DNA from: Pollutibacter soli
GTDB lineage: Bacteria; Bacteroidota; Bacteroidia; Chitinophagales; Chitinophagaceae
Assembly (NCBI GenBank): GCA_029269725.1
Contig: JARJHS010000001.1
Coordinates: 310,001-374,000, forward strand
Length of the DNA stretch: 64,000 bases
Direction: 5' to 3'
The translations under genes were made by a program, and so were the position numbers. This document shows positions 55,338 to 64,000 of the stretch, in pieces. Below the pieces are notes generated by a model, which worked only from the letters and a program-made list of their open reading frames with translations, did no database searches and had not been told where the DNA came from. Position 1 is the first letter of the stretch; each line of letters opens with the position of its first letter.

Positions 55338-55624
55338 TAAGAATAAAGGTGAAAGCGAAGGGGTAAGAAGTTCTGCGGTTGAAATAATCTTACGATCGGG
55401 AGAAAAAATTTTTACATAATAAATGGGAGCAAAGCTCCCATTTTACATGTAAAGGCACGAGGGATTTAATATTGTTTTAATATTCCAGATCAGTGTAATT
55501 AAAACCTGTGAAATACAGAACTTCGGATTTAATCAGTACTCCTTAGCTCTAACTTTTTACTTCTTACTTTCTTTGTATCTTCCTTAGCGCATTCGCTTTT
55601 CGCGCATAAATTTCAGGGCCACTT
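55338..55624. repeat. Intergenic region with GTAAGAAGTTCTGC and TTACTTCTTAC words
   Basis: GGGTAAGAAGTTCTGC lies at about 55359-55374, and ACTTTTTACTTCTTACTTTC at about 55552-55571. The first word matches 5335-5348 after pcm. A terminator hairpin sits between. No gene is seen. Confidence 0.6.
55421..55443 (+). terminator. Hairpin terminator after the ABC-F gene
   Basis: AAATGGGAGC, AAA, GCTCCCATTT: a perfect 10-bp stem with a short U tract. Confidence 0.75.
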
Positions 55625-58201
55625 ATGGGTTTTCATAATATAGAAATTGCCGAAGTATATTCTAAAACAGGATCTTCTGAAATAGGACTCTCTGATGAGC
55701 AGGTGAGTCAGAAAAAAGAAGAGTTTGGTTTGAACGAGCTGCAGGAAAAAAAGAAGAAACCTGCCTGGATGATATTTCTCTCGCAGTTTAAGGATTTCAT
55801 GATCCTGATTTTGATTGCTGCTGCGGTTATATCCGGGTTTGCAGGAGACATGACTGATGCAATCATCATCCTCGTGATTGTTTTCCTGAATGCGGTGGTG
55901 GGCTTTATACAGGAGTACAATGCTGAGAAAGCAATGGAGGCTTTAAAGAAGCTGGCGACCCTGCAAACACAGGTGATCCGTAACGGAACAACACATCACC
56001 TTCCTTCAGCAGAACTCGTTCCCGGGGATCTTGTCCTGCTCGAAGCAGGCAATGCCGTACCGGCGGACATCCGACTAACGGAAACGCATATCTTAAAAAT
56101 TGATGAATCAGCACTAACGGGCGAATCAGTGCCAGTCGATAAAAGTTCTAAACTTATTCCGGATGAAGATATTCCACTTGGCGACCGGTTCAATCTTGCC
56201 TTTAAAGGAACGCTGATCACCAACGGACGTGGAAAAGGAATTGTAACAGCCACGGGTATGCAGACGGAGATCGGTAAAATTGCAAGTCTGCTGCAGGAGG
56301 GTGAAACAGTGACACCGTTGCAGAAAAGGCTTGCGGATTTTGGTAAGAAACTCTCCTGGCTGATCCTTGCTGTTTGTGCAATTATGTTTGGAGTAGGCAT
56401 TCTGAGAGGAGAGGAACCTATTAAAATGTTGTTGCTTTCGATATCTCTTGCCGTTGCAGCAATACCCGAAGCGTTACCTGCATTGATAACTATAGCGCTG
56501 GCAATGGGTGCAAAAAGATTGGTTAAACAAAACGCGCTGATCAGAAAATTACCTGCAGTAGAGACTTTGGGATCCATCACTTTTATCTGTTCGGATAAAA
56601 CGGGTACGCTTACCGAGAACAGGATGAAAGTGGTTAAGACAGACGAAAAAGACAGTGGTGATAAAATTGAAGGCGAAATTTCGATGTTGGCTGCTGCGTT
56701 AGCGTTGAATAATGATGTGGGTATAGATGAAGAAAACAAATTCACCGGAGATCCCACAGAGATAGCATTGGTTGAACATTTTATACAACAGCATTCGGCA
56801 GAGCAATGGAATACATTCAGAGAACAGTTCCCGCGAGTTGCTGAATTGCCATTCGATTCTGATCGTAAATGTATGAGTACTGTTCATGATTTCCAGGGAA
56901 GAAAACTCATTTTGTCAAAAGGAGCTGTGGAGTATGTTGCAGCTGCGCTTGAAAATCAGCAACTGGCCAGGATTATTCTTGAACAGGCAGATAAACTGGC
57001 GGCGGATGGAATAAGAGTACTCGCGTTTGCCTATAAGATCACTGATCGTCTTCCTGATCCTTTCGATTACTCAAACGTTGAGAAAGACCTGATATACGCA
57101 GGGCTCACCGGTATGGTCGATCCACCGCGTAAACAGGCAAAACAATCCATTACAGATTGTCGTACAGCAGGAATTGTACCAGTCATGATAACTGGTGACC
57201 ATCCCGCAACTGCAGCATTTATTGCAAAGGAGATTGGTATACTGAGAAGCAATGACCAGGTGCTGACAGGATCACAATTGAAAAATCTTTCAGAGTCAGA
57301 ATACAATGAAAGGGTCGAGCAGGTAAAGGTCTATGCACGTGTTTCTCCGGAACAGAAGCTCCAGATTGTGAAAACACTCCAGGCAAAACATCATTATGTC
57401 TCGATGACTGGCGATGGTGTTAACGATGCGCCTTCACTGAAACGTGCAGATATCGGCGTGGCCATGGGTATTACGGGTACGGATGTAAGTAAGGAAGCAG
57501 CAGATATGATATTGTTGGATGATAACTTTACTACAATCGTAAAAGCGATCAGGGAAGGTCGTCGGATTTATGATAATATCAGGAAGTTTGTCAAGTACAT
57601 CATGACCTGCAATGGCGCAGAAATCTGGACTATTTTTCTTGCCCCGTTTCTCGGTTTGCCGATACCGTTACTACCCATCCATTTGTTATGGATCAATCTG
57701 GTGACAGATGGTTTACCCGGTCTTGCACTTGCTGGAGAAGGGGCTGAGAAAGATATCATGCAGCGACCGCCCAGAGATACGAGGGAAAGTTTATTTGCAC
57801 ATGGAATCGGTTTTCATATTGCATGGGTAGGACTTTTAATGGCAGGATTGACGCTTGGTACGCAGGCGTGGGCGGTTCATGAATCAAAAGAACACTGGCA
57901 AACGATTGTATTTACCGTTCTGGCATTTACTCAATTAGCGCATGTAATGGCGATAAGAAGTGAAAGACAGTTTCTGTTCAGGCAGGGATTTTTCAGCAAT
58001 CTTCCGCTGCTCGGCGCTGTGGTTCTGACCATCATTTTACAACTGGGTGTAATTTATTTACCATTTGCAAACAAGTTGTTTAAAACACAACCACTTACTT
58101 TAAGTGAAATACTTGTTTGTTTTGGTGTTGCTGCTGTTCTGTTCCACGCAGTAGAATTTGAAAAGCTTATCAGGCGATGGGTCATCAAACGCCGAACGTA
58201 G
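55625..58201 (+). CDS. P-type Ca2+-transporting ATPase (P2 type)
   Basis: 858 residues with about ten helices. The phosphorylation motif is DKTGT (Asp324). The actuator motif is TGESVPVDK at 165-173 and the ATP-binding hinge ends in GDGVNDAPSLK. The fourth helix has PEALP (281-285) in place of the common PEGLP, and the sixth has NLVTDGLPG, supplying Asn and Asp to the ion site; both fit calcium ATPases. It should pump calcium out of the cytoplasm. It is monocistronic, and a repeat overlapping its stop separates it from the acyl-CoA mutase gene. Confidence 0.92.
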   Translation: MGFHNIEIAEVYSKTGSSEIGLSDEQVSQKKEEFGLNELQEKKKKPAWMIFLSQFKDFMILILIAAAVISGFAGDMTDAIIILVIVFLNAVVGFIQEYNAEKAMEALKKLATLQTQVIRNGTTHHLPSAELVPGDLVLLEAGNAVPADIRLTETHILKIDESALTGESVPVDKSSKLIPDEDIPLGDRFNLAFKGTLITNGRGKGIVTATGMQTEIGKIASLLQEGETVTPLQKRLADFGKKLSWLILAVCAIMFGVGILRGEEPIKMLLLSISLAVAAIPEALPALITIALAMGAKRLVKQNALIRKLPAVETLGSITFICSDKTGTLTENRMKVVKTDEKDSGDKIEGEISMLAAALALNNDVGIDEENKFTGDPTEIALVEHFIQQHSAEQWNTFREQFPRVAELPFDSDRKCMSTVHDFQGRKLILSKGAVEYVAAALENQQLARIILEQADKLAADGIRVLAFAYKITDRLPDPFDYSNVEKDLIYAGLTGMVDPPRKQAKQSITDCRTAGIVPVMITGDHPATAAFIAKEIGILRSNDQVLTGSQLKNLSESEYNERVEQVKVYARVSPEQKLQIVKTLQAKHHYVSMTGDGVNDAPSLKRADIGVAMGITGTDVSKEAADMILLDDNFTTIVKAIREGRRIYDNIRKFVKYIMTCNGAEIWTIFLAPFLGLPIPLLPIHLLWINLVTDGLPGLALAGEGAEKDIMQRPPRDTRESLFAHGIGFHIAWVGLLMAGLTLGTQAWAVHESKEHWQTIVFTVLAFTQLAHVMAIRSERQFLFRQGFFSNLPLLGAVVLTIILQLGVIYLPFANKLFKTQPLTLSEILVCFGVAAVLFHAVEFEKLIRRWVIKRRT

Positions 58202-58216
58202 AGCGTCTAACGTTAT
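58187..58216. repeat. AACG-word inverted repeat
   Basis: AAACGCCGAACGTAGAGCG and TCTAACGTTATCGG words overlap the P-ATPase stop and the mutase stop, in the same family as 710-729. Confidence 0.55.
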
Positions 58217-59769
58217 CGGAATTCTCCAAAGACTTTTCTGAGCTCGTCGGATATTTCTCCGAGCGTGCAGTAGTGCTCAACTGCATCGAGAACCGCAGGC
58301 ATTAAATTGATATGGTTAACTGCGGCATGCCGGATCGATTCAAGACAATTCGACACGGCGACATTGTCGCGTCTTTCACGAAGTTTTTTTAGCTTTTCTG
58401 ATTGATCAATGCGAATGCTATCATCAATTTTAAATGGAGCAATAGTGTCATTTTCATCAATCTGGAAACGGTTAACGCCGACGACCACCCGCTCGTTGCT
58501 TTCCACATCTTTTTGAAAAGTATAGGCACTCCGGGCAATTTCTTCCTGTATAAATCCCTGTTCAACAGCAACGACACTTCCGCCTATTTCATCAATGCGG
58601 GAAATCAGCGCAAGTGATTTTTCTTCAACTTCTTTTGTAAGTGCCTCAACAAAATATGAACCTGCGAGCGGATCAACGGTGTCTGCTGCACCACTTTCAT
58701 ACGCTACAATCTGCTGGGTACGCAGCGCGATCATTGCCGCTTCTTCTGTAGGCAGTCCAAGCGCTTCATCATAACCGTTTGTATGCAGGGATTGAGTGCC
58801 GCCGAGTACCGCAGCAAGCGTTTGAACAGTCACCCGACTGATATTATTCAGCGGTTGTTGCGCTGTGAGTGTACTGCCGCCTGTTTGCGTATGAAATCGC
58901 AACATCATCGCTTTCGGATCTGTCGCACCGAGTTCTTTCATCATATGGGCCCAGATTCTCCTTGCTGCCCTGAACTTCGCAATCTCTTCAAAGAGATTAT
59001 TATGAGCGTTGAAGAAAAACGACAGTCGCTTTCCAAAAATATCGATATCAAGATTTTTCTCCAGTGCAGCCTTAACATAGCTCTTGCCATTACTTAAGGT
59101 AAAAGCCACTTCCTGCACAGCAGTGCTTCCGGCTTCACGGATATGGTAACCCGAAATTGAAATTGTGTTCCATTTCGGCAGATGAAGACTGCACCATTCA
59201 AAAATATCGGTTATTATTCGCATCGATGGCCGGGGAGGAAATATATATGTGCCACGTGCTGCATATTCTTTCAGGATATCATTCTGTATGGTTCCATTAA
59301 TATTTTTGAGATCGGCACCCTGTTTTTTGGCAAGCGCCACGTAAAAAGCCAGTAATATAAAACCAGTAGCATTGATCGTCATCGACGTTGAAACCTTTTC
59401 CAGTTGAATACCTGCAAAAAGTTCTTCCATGTCTTCAAGACTATCAATTGCAACACCCACCTTTCCAACTTCTCCTTCCGATAAAGGATGATCACTGTCA
59501 TATCCTATTTGCGTCGGAAGATCAAATGCAACACTCAATCCACTCACACCTTGCGCTAACAGATAATGATATCGTTTGTTACTTTCTGCGGCAGTTGAAA
59601 ATCCTGCATATTGGCGCATCGTCCACAACTTCCCGCGGTACATATCTTTCTGCACACCACGTGTAAACGGGAATTCTCCGGGATATTCGTTAATGCCTTT
59701 TGGAAGATCAACATTAGTATAGCAGGTTTTAATATCGATGCCCGAATCTGTTTGCCTGGTCTGGTTCAT
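58213..59769 (-). CDS. Cobalamin-dependent acyl-CoA mutase, large subunit without B12 domain
   Basis: 518 residues. The catalytic TIM-barrel half of the methylmalonyl-CoA mutase family is complete: [59 protein letters not shown] and [16 protein letters not shown]. The Tyr after RQ and the Arg of PSMR match the methylmalonyl-CoA residues rather than the isobutyryl-CoA ones. The C-terminal cobalamin-binding domain (DxHxxG) is absent, so a separate small subunit is needed; none is in the window. A membrane protein gene lies 11 bp upstream and is probably cotranscribed. Confidence 0.9.
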   Translation of the reverse strand: MNQTRQTDSGIDIKTCYTNVDLPKGINEYPGEFPFTRGVQKDMYRGKLWTMRQYAGFSTAAESNKRYHYLLAQGVSGLSVAFDLPTQIGYDSDHPLSEGEVGKVGVAIDSLEDMEELFAGIQLEKVSTSMTINATGFILLAFYVALAKKQGADLKNINGTIQNDILKEYAARGTYIFPPRPSMRIITDIFEWCSLHLPKWNTISISGYHIREAGSTAVQEVAFTLSNGKSYVKAALEKNLDIDIFGKRLSFFFNAHNNLFEEIAKFRAARRIWAHMMKELGATDPKAMMLRFHTQTGGSTLTAQQPLNNISRVTVQTLAAVLGGTQSLHTNGYDEALGLPTEEAAMIALRTQQIVAYESGAADTVDPLAGSYFVEALTKEVEEKSLALISRIDEIGGSVVAVEQGFIQEEIARSAYTFQKDVESNERVVVGVNRFQIDENDTIAPFKIDDSIRIDQSEKLKKLRERRDNVAVSNCLESIRHAAVNHINLMPAVLDAVEHYCTLGEISDELRKVFGEFR

Positions 59770-59780
59770 ATGACCGGAAG

Positions 59781-60290
59781 TTACAGCAATTGTCTGGCTT
59801 CAAAATTCAATGCTTCAATAACGACAGGATGGAGAGAAGCCTTAGGTTCAGCACTTAATAATTCAGTAATGTTTCTGCTCAGGTCAATGCCGCGCGCATT
59901 TGGTGGCATTGCATTGGTCATCTGATTAATGATGAAGATATTCTGTTCGCGGAGGTTATTTAATGCCTGCCATACTTCCTTGGAAACATATATCTGCTGT
60001 GAGAGATTATAATCGAATTCCTGTTTGATATTTTCTGTCCAGACCGCCTGCATCTGCCGGGCTGTAAGTTCACCGGCTGGGATACGCGTAATGAGGCTGG
60101 GCAATGATATCCTTTCGGCAAGAATGACCAGTCGTTCATAAGCGCTCAGTCGAAGATTAATCAGGTTCTGGTTGGGCTGTTGCGTAACTGCAGCTTTCTG
60201 TTTGTCCCTGAACCAGAAAATAATATATAGTGCAAGAATAAATACGACCAGAAATATCCCACCGACGATTACTATACTTTCAGTTGTCAT
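59781..60290 (-). CDS. Single-helix membrane protein of unknown function
   Basis: 169 residues with one N-terminal helix ([21 protein letters not shown]) and a cytoplasmic mostly helical domain ([39 protein letters not shown]). I recall related proteins only as Bacteroidota hypotheticals. It is 11 bp upstream of the acyl-CoA mutase gene and divergent from the HesB gene. Any link to the mutase is positional. Confidence 0.8.
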   Translation of the reverse strand: MTTESIVIVGGIFLVVFILALYIIFWFRDKQKAAVTQQPNQNLINLRLSAYERLVILAERISLPSLITRIPAGELTARQMQAVWTENIKQEFDYNLSQQIYVSKEVWQALNNLREQNIFIINQMTNAMPPNARGIDLSRNITELLSAEPKASLHPVVIEALNFEARQLL

Positions 60291-60354
60291 TGTTGAGCTG
60301 TATTGCGCAAATGTACAGTTTGCAGATTAACTTTTACTTCAACGCATTTGTTCG

Positions 60355-60362
60355 TAATTTTG
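60355..60362 (+). promoter_or_regulatory. -7 element (TAATTTTG) of the HesB/IscA gene, leaderless spacing
   Basis: TAATTTTG, AT, ATGATG. The second ATG (60368) is 5 nt after the element, as at pcm and panD. TTTT at 60332-60335 (19-nt spacer) could be a weak -33. Confidence 0.55.
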
Positions 60363-60364
60363 AT

Positions 60365-60715
60365 ATGATGAATACAGAACAATCAACAATTCCTGTTCAA
60401 ATAACCGAAGGCGCTTTGCTGGAGTTGAAAAGGATACATAAAGAAGAGACTGAACCTGGCCAGCAATGGCTTCGTATTGGTGTGAAAGGTGGTGGCTGTT
60501 CAGGTTTAAGTTATATCCTTGCTTTCGATGAGAAGAAAGAGCAGGATGAAATATTTGAGATTGATGGTCTTCCCTGTATAATTAACCCCGCTCACGGGAT
60601 GTATCTTTTTGGTATGCAGATTGACTTCAAGAACGGTCTTGATGCGCGTGGTTTTATTTTTTCAAACCCGAATGCATCGGCAACCTGTGGTTGCGGAAGT
60701 TCATTTGCCGTGTAA
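60365..60715 (+). CDS. HesB/IscA-family iron-sulfur cluster assembly protein
   Basis: 116 residues from ATG 60365 (or ATG 60368). The three cysteines of A-type carriers are in GGGCSGLSY and CGCGSSF near the C-terminus. It should hold and pass on iron-sulfur clusters in the cytoplasm. The frame is open upstream to 60284, but that portion has no homology and overlaps the promoter. It is a single gene followed by a terminator. Confidence 0.93.
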   Translation: MMNTEQSTIPVQITEGALLELKRIHKEETEPGQQWLRIGVKGGGCSGLSYILAFDEKKEQDEIFEIDGLPCIINPAHGMYLFGMQIDFKNGLDARGFIFSNPNASATCGCGSSFAV

Positions 60716-60753
60716 GTTCGATTGAGAACGATTTTTATTTTTTTCTGATAAGA

Positions 60754-60784
60754 AAAGCCCCCGGTATTTATTTCCAGGGGCTTT
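60754..60784. terminator. Bidirectional hairpin between HesB and SecDF genes
   Basis: AAAGCCCC and GGGGCTTT form an 8-bp stem around a 15-nt loop, between convergent stops. Confidence 0.75.
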
Positions 60785-60805
60785 CACTTTTATTATCATT
60801 CCAGC

Positions 60806-63800
60806 TTATTTAGCTAAGGCTGGTTTTGATTTCGGATTTGCTTTTGCCACATGGGCTTCTTCTTTACCCAAAGGTTTGTCTTTTGCAAGGTCAACCAGGA
60901 TCGGTGCTGCCACAAAAATGGAAGAGTAACAACCGGTTATTACACCAATCAGCATCGCGAATGAGAATCCGCGTGTGGCTTCTCCACCGAAGATGAAAAG
61001 AATAAGGATCGTCAGGAACACAGTGAGTGACGTCATGATCGTACGACTCAGTGTTTCATTTATCGACTTATTGATGATCTCGGTTTTAGATGCGCCTTTC
61101 ATAATGGATGTATTTTCCCTGATACGGTCAAATACAATAACCGTATCGTTCATCGAGAAACCGATTACCGTCAGGATTGCAGCGATAAAATGCTGATCAA
61201 TTTCCAGCGGGAATGGCACTATTCCTCTCAGGAAAGAAAATACTGCAAGTGTAACGAAAACGTCATGAAGCAAAGCCACGAATGTACCTACAGAATATCT
61301 CCAATCGCGGAAACGGAGGAGTATGTAAAGGAAAATAGCAATCAATGCGAAGATGGTTGCTTTAACAGCCCCTTTTTTCAGGTCATCTGAAATCGACGGT
61401 AATACTGTTTGTGAACTCTGCTTGTTTTCACGACGGAAATCAGCAATTGATGAATTCGCAGGTAATACCGATTTCAAACCATTGAATAAAGCCAGCTCCA
61501 CTGTTGAGTCAGCTGTTCTGCTGTTTTGTTCAATCAGATATGATGTAGTGATGTTAAGCGTTTTGTTGTCACCAACTGTTTTTACAATGGTATTCTGGCC
61601 TTCAAATGACTTGTCAAGTTCTTTTGTAATCTGTTCTGTATTCACGGGTTTGTCAAACTTCACCGTGTAGCTGCGGCCACCCTTGTATTCCACGCCTTCA
61701 TCGAAACCATTGAACAAGGATCCAACACCAAGAATCAATACCACGACAGAGATTACATACGCAATTTTTCTGTATTCAATGAATTTGTAAGCTGCATGCT
61801 TGAAAATGCGCGTACTGACATTGGTGAAATATTTGAAATGGCGATTCTTGTTAGTCCAGAAATCGGTGATCAATCTTGAAATCAGGATACCGCAGAACAA
61901 AGAAAGAAGGATACCCAGGATCTGCGTGGTTGCGAAGCCAAGTACGGGACCCAGACCGAAATAGAAAAGGATCAATGCGGTAAGAAGGGTGGTGATGTGA
62001 CCATCAAGTACCGGTGGAAGTGACCGCCTGTAACCTTCCGCAACTGCGAGTTGATAACTTTTTCCTTTGGTAAGCTCATCCTTGATTCTTTCAAAAATGA
62101 TGACGTTGGTGTCAACCGCCATCCCGATCGTTAGTACAAGGCCTGCGATACCGGGAGCTGTTAATGTTGCACCCAGCGCACTCAACACACCGACGGTGAA
62201 GAGGAGGTTTAACACCAGGGATATATTTGCAACCCAACCACTGGTATTATAATACACCAGCATCAGGATAAAGATCACAAAGAATGAAATGATGAAGGCC
62301 ATGCTTCCTCCTTTCACAGCGGCAGCACCAAGCGTTGGTCCTACCACCTGTTCCTGAACAATTTTCGCAGGAGCAGGAAGTTTACCGGACTGAAGAATGT
62401 TTGCCAGATCCTGTGCTTCCTGGATCGTGAAGCTTCCACTGATTTCAGAAGTACCGGATGTGATCGGGTTGATTACGTTTGGAGCTGAATAAACCAGGTT
62501 ATCAAGAACGATCGCGATTGGTTTGCCAACGTTCTCCGTTGTCATTTCACCCCAGATGCGCTCACCCTGCTTCGTCATCAGCATTTTGATAGAAGGTCTT
62601 CCTTTATCATCATAATCCTGTGATGCCTGCTGAACTCCATCACCCTCGAGTCTTGCTTTTGCAGAACCCTCAGGCATTTTCAATGCGTATACAGTAACAA
62701 CATCCGATTTTACACCTTTATCATTTTTCTCTGCAACGCCATAAACGAATTTCACATTGGAAGGAAACTGGTTGCGTACTGCATCAATACTCATGTAACT
62801 GTTGAAAGTTGCAGTATCGCGTGCAGCAATGAAACCTAAATATGGAGCAAAAGAAAGTTGACCATTGGGTCCCTGCTGCGGAGGAACCGGCTGAAATATT
62901 CTGAAGAAAGAATATGCATTCTGAGCAGAAGCTGCGGTTGTATCAGCAGCAGATTTTGAAGTATCTTTTTTAGCAAGGTCGTTAATAGTCAGAGTTTTGG
63001 TTGTATCCTCATCCACTGCCGGAGCCGCAGGTGCGTTAACCACGGGCTTTGCTGCAGTGTCTACAACTTTCTTTACACCGCTATAATAATCCTGCAATGC
63101 TTTTTCTGCATCTGTAAAAGGTTTGTCAAGTTCACCAAGATTGTATACTTCGCTGAACTGAAGATTTGCTGTCGCCTGTAAATATTTTCTTACACGCTCA
63201 GGATCATCTTTTACACCAGGAAGTTCAACGGTGATGATACCTTTATTTTTATCGAGCTGGATATTTGGCTGAGCAACACCGAATTGGTCGATCCTTTTCA
63301 GCAACACGTTATAGGTATTGCTGATTGCGCCTTCCGCTGATGCACGGAGTTTGGTTATTACTGAGTTGTCATTGTCTTCAATCTTAATATTACGCTGACC
63401 CGTACCTGCAAATATGGAAGCGAGTCTTGCAGTAGGATTTTGTTCTTTATATGCCTGTGCAAACAACGTGATAAAGTCTGCATCGCTGTTGGCTTTGCGT
63501 TGGTCTGCAGTAGCGAGGGCTTTGTTTAACCCCGGATCCTTCGCGTTGTTTGAAAGTGAGCGAAGCATGTCTTCAAGTTCAACTTCGAGGGTAACACTCA
63601 TACCACCCTGGAGGTCAAGACCGAGATTCAGTTCCTGTTCTTTGGCTTTCTGATAGCTGATCGCGCCAGTGGTACCATAGGTAACAGTTTCTTCGCGTGT
63701 GCTATCCAGTAAGCGCTTCAGGCGTCTTTTGTATTCGGTATCTTTTTCTTCGGCAGTTGCTGTGGCATAATTGGAATTGACAAATGCCTTAGCCTTGCCT

Positions 63801-63907
63801 TCCATTTTTTTCTCATGGCTTCTAACGACCCATGTAAAATGTAACTGATAAAGGGAAATCAGTATCAGAGCAGCGGCAAAAAACCGAACCAAACCTTTGA
63901 ATTGCAT
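60806..63907 (-). CDS. secDF: Fused SecDF protein-export membrane protein
   Basis: A 1033-residue fusion, the usual form in Bacteroidota. The SecD part has helix 1 near the N-terminus, GLDLQGGMSVTLEVE, a long periplasmic P1 domain (residues about 100-520), and AVDTNVIIFERIKDEL. The SecF part begins near residue 700 and has the second six-helix bundle with ND TVIVFDRIRE-like DTVIVFDRIRE. SecDF uses the proton gradient to help SecA/SecYEG export proteins. The insert between P1 halves has Ala-rich, low-complexity residues (APAAPAVDED). Confidence 0.95.
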   Translation of the reverse strand: MQFKGLVRFFAAALILISLYQLHFTWVVRSHEKKMEGKAKAFVNSNYATATAEEKDTEYKRRLKRLLDSTREETVTYGTTGAISYQKAKEQELNLGLDLQGGMSVTLEVELEDMLRSLSNNAKDPGLNKALATADQRKANSDADFITLFAQAYKEQNPTARLASIFAGTGQRNIKIEDNDNSVITKLRASAEGAISNTYNVLLKRIDQFGVAQPNIQLDKNKGIITVELPGVKDDPERVRKYLQATANLQFSEVYNLGELDKPFTDAEKALQDYYSGVKKVVDTAAKPVVNAPAAPAVDEDTTKTLTINDLAKKDTSKSAADTTAASAQNAYSFFRIFQPVPPQQGPNGQLSFAPYLGFIAARDTATFNSYMSIDAVRNQFPSNVKFVYGVAEKNDKGVKSDVVTVYALKMPEGSAKARLEGDGVQQASQDYDDKGRPSIKMLMTKQGERIWGEMTTENVGKPIAIVLDNLVYSAPNVINPITSGTSEISGSFTIQEAQDLANILQSGKLPAPAKIVQEQVVGPTLGAAAVKGGSMAFIISFFVIFILMLVYYNTSGWVANISLVLNLLFTVGVLSALGATLTAPGIAGLVLTIGMAVDTNVIIFERIKDELTKGKSYQLAVAEGYRRSLPPVLDGHITTLLTALILFYFGLGPVLGFATTQILGILLSLFCGILISRLITDFWTNKNRHFKYFTNVSTRIFKHAAYKFIEYRKIAYVISVVVLILGVGSLFNGFDEGVEYKGGRSYTVKFDKPVNTEQITKELDKSFEGQNTIVKTVGDNKTLNITTSYLIEQNSRTADSTVELALFNGLKSVLPANSSIADFRRENKQSSQTVLPSISDDLKKGAVKATIFALIAIFLYILLRFRDWRYSVGTFVALLHDVFVTLAVFSFLRGIVPFPLEIDQHFIAAILTVIGFSMNDTVIVFDRIRENTSIMKGASKTEIINKSINETLSRTIMTSLTVFLTILILFIFGGEATRGFSFAMLIGVITGCYSSIFVAAPILVDLAKDKPLGKEEAHVAKANPKSKPALAK

Positions 63908-63973
63908 ACAATATCGGGTTTACACTTTTTTGATTATTCCTGCCATCACGTCGATTTTTTTTGGCAAGGCGGG

Positions 63974-63981
63974 CAAAGATA
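63974..63981 (-). promoter_or_regulatory. Candidate -7 element (TATCTTTG) of secDF
   Basis: A TAnnTTTG match on the minus strand, 66 nt before the start at 63907. Its -33 partner would lie just past the right edge. Confidence 0.4.
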
Positions 63982-64000
63982 GGGTTTTTTCAGGCTGAAA

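Noticed and set aside
55996-56757. 253-codon antisense frame inside the P-ATPase
   Set aside because: Ser/Ala/Ile-rich antisense of a conserved gene, no start signal.
1-64000. CRISPR array, prophage, IS or plasmid functions
   Set aside because: No regularly spaced direct repeats of CRISPR size, no transposase, integrase, phage or replication genes were found on either strand.

Overview
The window is a gene-dense chromosomal segment from a Bacteroidota bacterium, most like the Chitinophagaceae. Grounds: TonB-dependent and other outer-membrane barrels with carboxypeptidase-regulatory plugs, DUF4270, DUF5686, GSCFA and SMUG2-type proteins, a fused SecDF, and repeated upstream matches to the Bacteroidota -7 promoter element TAnnTTTG in place of purine-rich Shine-Dalgarno sites. 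I see no prophage, insertion sequence, CRISPR array, rRNA or plasmid function. The only RNA gene is a tRNA-His.

Layout. 1-5.3 kb: the edge of an Fe-S protein, a PyrR-like phosphoribosyltransferase, a DUF2279 envelope protein, phosphoglucomutase, a BON/LysM pair and pcm. 5.6-8.2 kb: an outer-membrane barrel, then tRNA-His. 8.7-18 kb: a peptidase block (S41 Prc-like, M16, M61, then S8) with a DinB protein. 18-27 kb, mostly minus strand: aldehyde dehydrogenase, panB, Ppx, Ppk1, a heptose adenylyltransferase overlapping a flippase-like membrane protein, panD and panC. 27-32 kb, plus strand: short glycogen synthase, DUF4270, metK, Nudix and rlmB. 32-36 kb: a secreted unknown, HMG-CoA lyase, GSCFA and SMUG2-type glycosylase, and miaE. 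36.5-47 kb: penicillin-acylase family protein, small membrane protein, DUF5686, CDF transporter, acyl-CoA dehydrogenase, ABC exporter pair and YggS. 47-52 kb: a TonB receptor divergent from a newly noticed 59-residue membrane protein that overlaps an SPFH gene. 52-64 kb: M20 peptidase, ABC-F protein, Ca-type P-ATPase, acyl-CoA mutase large subunit with a membrane partner, HesB/IscA protein and SecDF.

Functional links are ordinary: polyphosphate synthesis and hydrolysis (ppk1 beside ppx), pantothenate synthesis (panB, panC, panD in one 7-kb stretch), SAM supply and RNA methylation (metK, rlmB), and envelope proteolysis and export.

I found no convincing new multi-gene system. The signals most worth checking are: an ABC-F protein with one intact and one doubly degenerate ATP site; a missed 59-aa gene coupled to an SPFH gene beneath operator-like repeats shared with the divergent TonB receptor; two genes whose reading frames extend upstream of any canonical start, one with a leader ORF overlapping at CTGA; three genes whose ATG lies exactly 5 nt after a TAnnTTTG element, suggesting leaderless mRNAs; a 46-bp perfect palindrome; and several families of short intergenic word repeats that recur at gene ends.
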